In this document: positions 49,866 to 61,200 of the stretch, in pieces
How the letters are laid out: every line of letters starts with the position of its first letter
Numbering within the stretch: position 1 is the stretch's first letter
Assembly: GCA_016283155.1 (NCBI GenBank)
Contig: JAEEMI010000017.1
Coordinates: 1-64,000, forward strand
Reading direction: 5' to 3'
Length of the DNA: 64,000 nt
From: Clostridia bacterium
Lineage (GTDB): Bacteria; Bacillota; Clostridia; Christensenellales; UBA1242
The notes under the pieces: model-generated
Seen by the model: only the letters and a program-made list of their open reading frames with translations
What the model was told of the DNA's origin: nothing
The model's database searches: none
Position numbers and translations under genes: made by a program

Positions 49866-52160
49866 ATGAAACTAGTTAAATGTCATATTGAAAACTTTGG
49901 TAAATTAACCAATTTTGATTTTAATTTTACAGCTGGATTGAATTGTATTAAGGAATCTAATGGTTGGGGTAAAAGTACCTTGGCAACTTTTATTAAAGCA
50001 ATGTTTTATGGTTTACCAACCACGACTAAAAAAGACCTAGCCGCCAATGAACGTAAAAAATATTCACCTTGGCAAGGTGGTAATTATGGCGGAAATTTAG
50101 TCTTTGCTATCAATCAAAAACAATACAAAATTGAAAGGTTCTTCGGTAAAAATAAAGCGGAAGATACTTTTGTGTTGATTGATTTAAGTACGGGAAAACA
50201 AACAAAAGCATTTACTGAAGATATTGGTCTGGAAATTTTTGGACTTGATGCCGATGCTTTTGAGCGTAGTTCGTATATTCCGCAGAAATTATTAGATTCT
50301 AATTTAAATGAAAGTTTAGCGCAAAAGTTAAACCAAATAATTCAAGGAACGACTGATAATTATCATTATGAAGATGCTTATAATGCTTTAGATCAAAAAA
50401 GAGCGAGTTTATCGAATAATAAAAAAACTGGACAAATCCAAAATTTAGCAAGCGACATTGAAGATGTTGTGACCAAAATTCGTGATTTAGAAACCAGTGG
50501 ACAGTCGGTGGAAATATTGCAGCAACAAGTTATTGCAAAAGATCTGGAAATTAATGCCTTATTGCAAGAGCAAAACCAAGTTAAGCAACAGATTAATACT
50601 TACGCACAGTTGCAACAAAAACAAGCAAATCAGGAGTTATTTGCTGAATTAAATGCTAAAGTTATCGCAACAAAAAATGAAATTCAAGTTAAGCAAGCGG
50701 TTTTTGAGCGTTACCAAACCACGGCGGCAGAAATTGGAACTTATGTAACATTAGAGAAAACGATAGCGGCTACAGTAAATGCAATGAACATCAAGGCAGA
50801 TCGTGATTATGTTGCGCAACGTTATCAAACATTAAGCCATTATTTTGGTGATAAAGTGCTAACTACAGAAACAACTGATGCAGTTTATCACGATATCCTA
50901 CGATATAATGCTTTAAAAACACAAAGTGATAATGTTGTAAAACAATGTACAGTAAGTGGTAATCATCGACAACGTTGGTTGAGTTTTGTTTTGGCATTGT
51001 TTGCTTTGTTAAGTATTTTGGGCGGAGTGTTATTGTTACCAGTACAATTAGTCGGTGCTGTATTTTTATTGGTGTTGGGTGGTGTCGCACTTTTGGGAGC
51101 GGGATTTGTTTATCTAATTAATTTGATTAATGTTAAGACCAGTATGCCACAACATTTTGATTTGGAACAATTATCAGAACGTCAAACGGAAATGAAGCAA
51201 CTGAAAGAACGTATTAACACTTTTTTAGAACAGTACGAAAGTGGAGTAACTGATTATTTAACTGCTTATCAAAATTTAATGGCGAATATACGTGAATATG
51301 CACAAATTAAGGTGCAAATGGCACATCAAAATGATGAACTTAATGAGTTATCGCAAAAGTTAACCATTGAACAAAAACAATTGGAAAAGTATTTAGCACG
51401 GTTTAATTTTACTAATTTAACATTGAATAATGCTGAGAAATTAACATTTTTAAAACAAACTTTATTGGATTTAGAACAATTAAGCGTGCGTTTAGCGACT
51501 GAAACACAGACATTAGAACAATTTAAAACCAAAAAACATTTTGACGTAAATGAATCAGTTGTGACTAGGGTTGATATTAATGAATTACAACAAAATGAAA
51601 AAAAGATACAAGACCGTATTGACCAAAAGCGCGACGAAAAGTCGCAATTAATTGCGCAAATTAATAAAATTCAAGATGATTTAGCTGCTTTAAATGATTT
51701 AGAATATGAAAAAGTTAATTTACAAAACAATTTAAATAATTTAACGGATACTTTGCAGGCAGTCAAAGCGGCAATGAAATATTTAAAAGCGGCGAATGAA
51801 AGTTTGGCGACCAAGTTCTTAGCTCCGATGAAAAATGGTTTGGACAAGTATTTAACACTAATCACAGAATGTGAATTTGCCAATTTAAATCTTGATACTG
51901 ATTTTAACATTACGTTTGAAGAGTATGGTAAGTTAAGAGAAGTTGATTATTACAGTAAAGGCTACCAAAATCTGATTAATTTATGTCTGCGGTTTGCTTT
52001 GATTGACGTACTTTATGGTCAAGAAAAACCATTCATCGTTTTAGATGATCCGTTTGTTAATCTAGACGATGATAAGATTGCTAAGGCTAAAGAATTTTTA
52101 CAGAAGTTATCCGAAAATTATCAGTTGATTTATTTTTCTTGCCACGAATCTAGGTGTTAA
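49866..52160 (+). CDS. yhaN: SbcC/YhaN-like ATPase
   Basis: A 764-residue SMC-like ATPase. The N-terminal FNCI..SNGWGKSTLATFI-type Walker A is near residue 30 and the Walker B FIVLDDPFVNLDDD is near the C-terminus. Long coiled coils lie between (residues ~180-330 and ~450-640). As in Bacillus YhaN, two hydrophobic helices (residues ~365-420: LALFALLSILGGVLLL, LVLGGVALLGAGFVY) interrupt the coils, suggesting membrane attachment at the coil tip. It pairs with the phosphoesterase upstream. Confidence 0.85.
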   Translation: MKLVKCHIENFGKLTNFDFNFTAGLNCIKESNGWGKSTLATFIKAMFYGLPTTTKKDLAANERKKYSPWQGGNYGGNLVFAINQKQYKIERFFGKNKAEDTFVLIDLSTGKQTKAFTEDIGLEIFGLDADAFERSSYIPQKLLDSNLNESLAQKLNQIIQGTTDNYHYEDAYNALDQKRASLSNNKKTGQIQNLASDIEDVVTKIRDLETSGQSVEILQQQVIAKDLEINALLQEQNQVKQQINTYAQLQQKQANQELFAELNAKVIATKNEIQVKQAVFERYQTTAAEIGTYVTLEKTIAATVNAMNIKADRDYVAQRYQTLSHYFGDKVLTTETTDAVYHDILRYNALKTQSDNVVKQCTVSGNHRQRWLSFVLALFALLSILGGVLLLPVQLVGAVFLLVLGGVALLGAGFVYLINLINVKTSMPQHFDLEQLSERQTEMKQLKERINTFLEQYESGVTDYLTAYQNLMANIREYAQIKVQMAHQNDELNELSQKLTIEQKQLEKYLARFNFTNLTLNNAEKLTFLKQTLLDLEQLSVRLATETQTLEQFKTKKHFDVNESVVTRVDINELQQNEKKIQDRIDQKRDEKSQLIAQINKIQDDLAALNDLEYEKVNLQNNLNNLTDTLQAVKAAMKYLKAANESLATKFLAPMKNGLDKYLTLITECEFANLNLDTDFNITFEEYGKLREVDYYSKGYQNLINLCLRFALIDVLYGQEKPFIVLDDPFVNLDDDKIAKAKEFLQKLSENYQLIYFSCHESRC

Positions 52161-52180
52161 ACGTGCTATGTGTAATTTAT

Positions 52181-52240
52181 TTTACAAATTTAGGATTTTC
52201 CGCTAAACTGTAAATAGTTTTGTTACTTTTTGACAAAACT
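52181..52240 (+). promoter_or_regulatory. Promoter and 5'-end hairpin of giant LRR gene
   Basis: TTTACA (52181-52186), 17 bases and TAAACT (52204-52209). The transcript should begin at about 52216 with AGTTTTG, which pairs with CAAAACT (52234-52240). The leader continues for ~36 bases to GGGGAA and ATG 52277. It is the same element as at 698, 14209 and 33195. Confidence 0.7.
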
Positions 52241-52276
52241 AAAGCAGGAAAATTTTGCTGTAATGGGGAACAGAAG

Positions 52277-55200
52277 ATGAAAAAAAGGTTAAAGGTATTG
52301 ATATCGCTACTGATTATTGTAGTGATAGGTTCTTTAGCAGTTGTTGGTGCAATGTTCTTCTTACCTAATGAATTTAATTTCCTTAACTTTAATAAAAAAT
52401 CAGAGCAGACAGTAGAAAAACAATATACAATCAACTTTGATCCTTGTGGTGGCGATGTAATGACATCCACTCAAGTTGCCGAAGGTGCACAACTAGCGGA
52501 AGTAGTACCAACTTGGGAAAGCTATGAATTTAAAGGTTGGTATTTGGATGAAAGTTATAAACAGAAATATGATTTTTCGACGCCTGTAACAAGTGACTTG
52601 ACTTTGTATGCTAAATGGCCGGTTAATATTACAAAATTATATAAATTTGAAGCTGCGGCCGATAATCAATCGTATGTTTTGGCCCAATATAAAGTAAATA
52701 CACAAACAGACTTGATTTTACCAAAATCTTATAATAATTTGCCGGTTACAGTGATTAAAGCTAATGCTTTTAATAATCGTAATAATTTAAATACAATAAC
52801 AATTCCAAATAGTTATGTTGAAATTAAAAATGACGTATTTAACAATTGTTACAATCTTAATTCGGTTAAAATTTCAAGTAGTGTTACAAAAATTGGACGT
52901 AACGCTTTCAGTGGGGTTAATTATGACTGTAAATTCTATTGTGAAGCATTGAAAAAGCCAAGTGGTTGGAATGTGTATTGGAATTCAAATACAAATGCTT
53001 CAAATTATGGTAACCAAAGTAATGAGTATTTAAATTGGGGTTGTAAGGTAGATGCTTCGTTTGTGTTTGCTTTGGCTAGTGATGCAACTTCATATGAAGT
53101 GATTTCTTATATGGATTCGTCCAAAGTGGTTGAAATTCCTGCGGAATATAATGAAAAACCAGTTATTGCAATCGGTGATAGTGCTTTTCAAAGTAGCAAT
53201 ATTACTAGAGTAACTCTACCCAATACAATTCAAAGTATTGGTAGTTATGCATTCTCTGATTGCCGAAATTTAACAACTATTAATTTCTCCGATAATATGA
53301 TTAATATTGGTAACTCTGCTTTCTATGGGTGTGTAGGATTATCAAACATTGATATACCAGATAGTATCGAGTATATTGGTAACAGTGCTTTTAATTCTTG
53401 TTCTAATTTGGAAACTGTTAAACTTCCAGCCAATATAACCAGTATTGAAAATTATACTTTTAGTTATTGTAATAGTTTGTATTCTGTGATTATTCCTGAT
53501 GGGGTAACCAGTATTGGTGAATATGCTTTTAATCATTGTACCAATTTAGAGTCAATTGAATTGCCAAGTAGTGTTGAATGGATTGGTTCGGATGCTTTTT
53601 GTGACTGCAATCAATTAACTATGGTTGTCATCCCCGAAAATGTAACGGAAATTAATTATCAGACATTTTATAGTTGTGATAATTTAAGCACGGTAACTTT
53701 GCCAAGTAATTTAACCAGTATTGGTCGTTACGCATTTCAAAATTGTTCTAGTTTAACTGAAATTGAAATTCCCACCGCAGTTAATAATGTGGATTATTAT
53801 GCTTTTGGTGATTGTAATAACTTGATCACAGTAAAAATATTAAGCCCTAATGTAAATTTGGATAGTTATGCGTTTAGTAATTGTAATGCGATTACAAATC
53901 TAACCATCCCGGGTAATTTGTCTTTTGGCTATCGTAGTAGTATAACATCAGTAACCATTGCCGATGATTCAATCAGCATTCGCGATGGTGCTTTTCGATC
54001 TTGGAGTAGTCTATCAACGGTGGTGATTCCTGATAGTGTTACGACAATTGGTAACAATGCATTCTATAATTGTTACAATCTAACCGAAATTACGATTCCA
54101 AGCGGTGTTACCACTGTTGGTGAAGGTGCATTTTCAGGTTGTACTGGTTTAAATTCAATTAGTATGCCCACTGGTGTAAATGGTATTGGTGCAAATTCAT
54201 TCTATGGGTGTACCAGTATAACCTCGATGAATTATTTAGGGACCTTAGATCAATATGCGCAAATTAATTTTGCTAATGCTTTCTCAAACCCGATTTATTA
54301 CACTCATAAATTAATTATCAATGGTGAAGAAATCACTAATGCTGTAATTTCTACTGGTACGACCAGTATTGGTTCATATGTATTCTATGGATGTGCTGAC
54401 ATAGCCTCAATTACAATTCCAAGTAGTGTGACCAGTATTGGAGAAAATGCATTTAGCAAATGTACAAGTTTAACCTCAATTACAATTCCAGAAAACGTTA
54501 CTAGTATTGGGGGTTATGCATTTAGCGAATGTACTAAAATCAAGTCAATTATTATTCCGGTTAGTGTAAACAGTATGGGCGCATATGTGTTTATGAATTG
54601 GACGGCTGATCAAAGAATTTATTGTGGCTGCTCTTCAAAACCAAGCAATTGGAATGATGCTTGGAGTTATATTTCTAGTAATAGTAGTACTTGTTATTCT
54701 AAAATAATATGGAATTGTGCTGATATCAGTTTTGATATGCAATATGCATACCGCTCAATTAAGAATAAATCGGAATATGAAATTGCGGATTATTTTGGTA
54801 ATGAATGCGATGTTACCATTCCACAAATATATGATAATAAATCAGTTACAAGTGTTGGTTCATATGTGTTCAAAGGTTGTGATAAGATGACATCAGTTGT
54901 GTTGCCTAATACAATTACTAAAATTGATGAATATGCCTTTTATCAATGTGATGGTTTATTGATTGTTGTAATCCCAAATAGTGTCACTAGTATTGGAAAA
55001 GCTGCATTCTCTGGTTGTAGTAGTTTGGAATCAGTAACGTTACCAGGTAATCTTGATTTTAGTAGTGAACATAGTATATTTAGTTATTGTAGTAATTTGT
55101 CAACAATAACAGTTTCCAAAGAATCGACGAAAATTGGTAATTATTTATTTTATGGTTGCAGCCAATTAACTAATATTGTAATTCCAAATAGTGTAACAAA

Positions 55201-58200
55201 TATCGGTCAATACGCATTTGGTAATTGTACTGGATTAATCTCAATCAATATACCGTATGGTGTTACAAATATTGATACGTATGCATTCAGTGGTTGTTCT
55301 AATTTGTCTTTAGTTGAAATTCCAGATAGTGTGATTAGTATTGGTAACTATGCATTTAGTAGTTGTACAGGTTTAAATTCAATTGTAATTCCGGAAAATG
55401 TTTTGATAATGGGACAATGTGTGTTTGCTAATTGGACTAGTACGCAATATGTTCATTTTGAAGCAAATTCGAAACCGAGTACTTGGAATTCGAGTTGGCA
55501 AAGCAATTGTAATGCGAGTGTTTATTGGGGAGTATTAACAACAGATAATTTCGTTTATAAAGTAGATGGTCAATCATTATCAATTATAGGTTACAACGGT
55601 AATGAAATTGACGTTATTATTCCAGCAACATATAACAATTTACCAGTTACGTCTATTGTTAATAATTTATTTAAGAATTGCACCAATTTAATTTCAGTTG
55701 TAATTCCAGACAGTGTCACTAGTATTGGGCAATATGCATTTAGTGGTTGTACCGGATTAACTTCAGTGACAATTTCCAGTAGTGTAACCAGTATTGGGGA
55801 TTATGCATTTTCAGGTTGTACTGGTTTGGTTTCACTTGTAATTCCGAATAGTGTAACGAGTGTTGGTTCGCGTGCATTTAATGGATGGACACAACGACAA
55901 CATCTTTGCTGTGAAGTAGATTCAAAACCAAGTAATTGGGTTTCGTCGTGGAATTCAGGTAGTAATAATCAAATTATTTGGGGTTATGTAGGCTCTGATG
56001 CTTTTGATAGTCAATATAGATATCAATTGATTGATGATGGGGCTAATTATGAAATTGTTGAATATTTCGGTAATGATGGTGCGGTTGTAATTCCTCAAGA
56101 GTATAATAACAAACCAGTTACGAGTATTGGAGGAAGTGTATTTTATAATCGTAAAGGTTTAACATCAATCACAATTCCAGATAGTGTCACTAATATAGGT
56201 TCGTATGCGTTCTATCAATGCACTGGATTAACGTCGATTACAATTCCAGACAGTGTCACCAGTATTGGCGAATATGCATTCGATGGATGTACCGGATTAA
56301 CCTCAATCACGATTCCGAGTAGTGTAACCAGTATTGGTGGTTATGCATTCAATGGTTGCACTGGATTAACCTCAATCACGATTCCAAGTAGTGTTACCAG
56401 CGTCGGACAATATGCATTCGGAAATTGTACAGGATTAACCTCAATCACGATTCCAAGTAGTGTTACCAGCGTTGGACAATATGCATTCTATCGTTGTACT
56501 GGGTTAACCTCAGTTACAATTGCGGGCAGCTTTGGTTCGTATATGTTCCAGTATTGTAGAAATTTAACTTCCGTTGAAATATTAAATGGTGTAACCAGTA
56601 TTGGAGAATATGCATTCTATGAATGTACCGGATTAACCTCAATTAACATTCCAAGTAGTGTTACCAGCGTCGGACAACATGCATTCTATGATTGTACTGG
56701 ATTTACCTCAATTAATATTCCAAGTAGTGTAACCAGTATTGGACAAGGTGCATTCAGTGGTTGTACTGGATTAACCTCAATTAACATTCCAAGTAGTGTT
56801 ACCAGTATTGGAAGCGGTGTATTCTATTTTTGTACAGGATTAACTTCAATAAATTACTTAGGAACGTTAGAACAATGGTTACAGATTCAGTTTGGTGGTC
56901 ATATAATAAGTAATTCAAATGAAACATCGTTGATAATTGATGATGAAGAGGTTATCAACGTGGTAGTTCCCAATGGTGTCACCGGTATTGGACAATATGC
57001 TTTCGCTTGTTGTAAGAGTTTAACGTCAATTGTAATTCCTGACGGTGTCACCAGTATTGGACAATATGCATTTAATGGTTGTACTGGATTAACCTCAATT
57101 AACATTCCAAGTAGTGTAACCAGTATTGGACAATATGCATTCAGTAATTGTACAAGATTAACGTCGATTACCATTCCTGAAAGTGTTACTAGTGTTGGTT
57201 ACTATGCGTTTTATAATTGGACCAATAGTCAACGTGTTTACTGTGAGGCAAGTTCAAAACCAAGTGGTTGGAGTGATACATTATCTGGATTGCAGAATTT
57301 TTTCATTTGGGGTTGTACTAACATTAGTATTGAAAACCAATTTATATATAAATTAATTAATGATGAAACATCTTATGAAATTGTTGCCTATGTTGGTAAT
57401 GATACAGAAATTATCATTCCAGAATTATATAATAATAAATCGATTACAAGTATTGGTGTAAATGTATTTAGAGGTAATAATAATTTAATTTCAATTACCA
57501 TTTCTGACCGTGTCACCAGTATTGGTGGTTATGCATTCAGTGGTTGCACTGGATTAACCTCAATTACAATTCCAGGTAGTGTCACCAGTATTGGTGGTTA
57601 TGCATTCAGTGGTTGCACTGGATTAACCTCAATTACAATTCCAGGTAGTGTCACCAGTATTGGTTATGATGCATTTTATGGTTGCACAAATTTAACTTCT
57701 GTTGAGATATTGAATGGTGTTACCAGCATCGGACAATATGCATTCAGTAGTTGCACTGGATTAACCTCAATCACAATTCCAGGCAGTGTCACCAGTATTG
57801 ATTATGGTGCATTTAATGGTTGTACAAATTTAACTTCAATGAATTACTTAGGAACGTTAGAACAGTGGGTTCAAATTGTATTTAATGGTTATTATGCAAA
57901 TCCGTTATATTTCACACATAAATTGGTAATTAACGGTGAAGAAGTTACAAATGCGGTAGTTTCCAATGGTCAAACCGAAATTAAACCATATGCTTTTTAT
58001 ACCTGTCGTAACTTAACCTCAATCACAATTGATAGTGTCACTAATATAGGTTCGTATGCGTTCTATGAATGTACCGGATTAACGTCGATTACAATTCCAA
58101 GTAGTGTAACCAGTATTGGGCAAGATGCATTCAGAAATTGTACAGGATTAACCTCAATCACGATTCCAAGTAGTGTTACCAGCGTTGGTTCGTATGCATT

Positions 58201-61200
58201 CTATGGATGTACCGGATTAACCTCAATTACAATTGCGGGCAGCTTTGGTTCGTATATGTTCCAGTATTGTAGAAATTTAACTTCCGTTGAAATATTAAAT
58301 GGTGTAACCAGTATTGGAGAATATGCATTCTATGAATGTACCGGATTAACGTCGATTACAATTCCAAGTAGTGTAACCAGTATTGGACAAGATGCATTCA
58401 GAAATTGTACAGGATTAACCTCAATCATGATTCCAAGTAGTGTAACCAGTATTGGACAAGGTGCATTCGATGGATGTACCGGATTAACCTCAATTAACAT
58501 TCCAAGTAGTGTTACCAGTATTGAAGACAATGTATTCTATGGTTGTACCGGATTAACCTCAATTACAATTCCAGACAGTGTCACTAGTATTGGATCGAGT
58601 ACATTCAGTAATTGTACAGGATTAACCTCAATTAATATTCCAAGTACTGTTACCAGCATTGGATATGATGCATTCGGTGGTTGTACTAAGTTAATTGTAA
58701 TTAAGATTCCGTATAGTGTAACCAATATGGGGAGTTCTGTATTTAGTGGTTGGACAAATCGACAAACGATTTATTTAGTAAGAAATTCTAGTCCAAGTGG
58801 GTGGACGTCAAATTGGAACGGCAGTTGTTCCGCCACAATCGGGTGGAACTCAAATATAGCAGATGATGGTCAATTCTATTATCGCTATGAAAGCCGTATT
58901 ATACGTTATATTGGTAATGATACTGTGGTTACAATTCCAGAAAAATATAATGATTATACAATTACTGTGATTGAAAAGAGTGCATTCTCTGGCTACACCG
59001 GATTGACCGCAATTACCATTCCAGATGGAGTTACCAGTATTGGAGAATATGCATTCGATGGATGTACTGGATTAACCTCAATTAACATTCCAAGTAGTGT
59101 TACCAGTATTGGACAATATGCATTTAGAGGTTGTACCAATTTAAAATCAATTATAATTCCAAATAGTGTTAAGTATATTAGCGATTACGCATTTTCTGGT
59201 TGGACAAATAATCAAAGAATTTATTGCGAAGCTAGTACACAACCAAATACTTGGGGATCTGATTGGAAAAAATCTTGTAGTGCTATTGCGATTTGGGGTT
59301 GTAGCAATTTAAGCAATGATGGGCGATTTATTTATCGCTTGGTTACTGGCGTAACTAATAAATATGAAATTTATGGATATATTGGTGATGATACCGCAGT
59401 TACAATTCCAGAAAAATATAATAATATTTCAGTTACTACTATTGGTGCATATGTATTCTATTGTTGCACAGGATTAACTTCAGTTATAATTCCAGACACT
59501 GTTACCAGTATTGGAGAATATGCATTCTATGGATGTACTGGATTAACCTCAATTAACATTCCAAGTAGTGTTAATAGTATTGATCAATACGCGTTTTCAA
59601 ACTGTATTGGTTTACATAGAATAACGATACCTAGTACAGTGTTAATTGTTAATGCTTATGCGTTTAACGACTGGACCGCCAGTCAGAAAATTATGTGTGA
59701 AGCAACTTCACAACCAAGTTATTGGAGTTCAAATTGGTTATCTTATTGTAACGCAAAAGTAATTTGGGATTATTTGAATATGCCTGTTGATGACCAATTT
59801 GGATATAAATTAGTTAATGATGGAACTGAATATCAAATTATTACATACATTGGTGATGCAACTGAAATTACTATTCCACAAAGTTACAATAACAAGCCAA
59901 TTACTAGTATTGGTGAATATGCATTTAACGGTTGTAAGAATATAACATCAATTAGTATTACAGATAATATTACCGGCATTGGTTCGTATGCGTTCTATCA
60001 ATGCACTGGATTAACCTCAATTAACATTCCAAGTAGTGTCACCAGTATTGGACAATATGCATTCGGAAATTGTACAGGATTAACCTCAATCACGATTCCA
60101 AGTAGTGTTACCAGCGTTGGACAATATGCATTCTATCGTTGTACTGGGTTAACCTCAGTTACAGTTGCGGGCAGCTTTGGTTCGTATATGTTCCAGTATT
60201 GTAGAAATTTAACTTCCGTTGAAATATTAAATGGTGTAACCAGTATTGGATATTATGCATTCTATGGATGTACCGGATTAACCTCGATTACCATTCCGGA
60301 TGGTGTTACCAGTATTGGAGGATATGCATTCGATGGATGTACTGGATTAACCTCAATTAATATTCCAAGTAGTGTTACCGGCATTGGTACGTATGCATTC
60401 AGTGGTTGTACTGGATTAACCTCAATCACGATTCCAAGTAGTGTCACCAGTATTGGAGAACGTGCAATTAATAGTTGGACAAAAGATCAAAAAATTTATA
60501 TTGAGGCAAGTTCAATGCCAAGTAATTGGAGTTCATATTGGGCAGCAAATTGCAATGCAAAAATAATTTGGAACTACCGAAATGTAATTTGTGATGATCA
60601 ATTTGTTTATCGACTAATTAATAATGGAACAGAGTATGAAATAGTTGAATACATTGGTAATGATACGGCTATTACGATACCAGAATCGTATAATAGTAAA
60701 CCGGTTACAAGTATTAGTTCAAATGCATTCAAATATAATAATAATTTAATTTCAGTCATTATGCCAAATACAATAACAAATCTTGGAGGATCTGCATTTT
60801 ATGGTTGTACAGAATTAACCTCAATTAATATTTCAAGTAGTGTCACCAGTATTGGAAATTATACATTCTATGAATGTAATAGATTAACCTCGGTTATAAT
60901 TCCTGACAGTGTTACCAGCATTGGTAATTATGCATTCTATAATTGTGCAAAGTTGACCTCAATTAATATTCCAAATGATATTACTTGCATCAATAATTAT
61001 GTATTCTATGGATGTACAAAATTAACGTCAATTATTCTTCCAAAAGGTGTCACTAGTATTGGAGAATATGCATTCTATAATTGTACTAGCTTATACTCAA
61101 TTAAAATTCCAGTTAGCGTGACTAGTATTGGAAATTATGCATTTTATAAACTAGGAACATACATCATTAATATTCCTGGCGTTGTTACTAGTATGGGATC

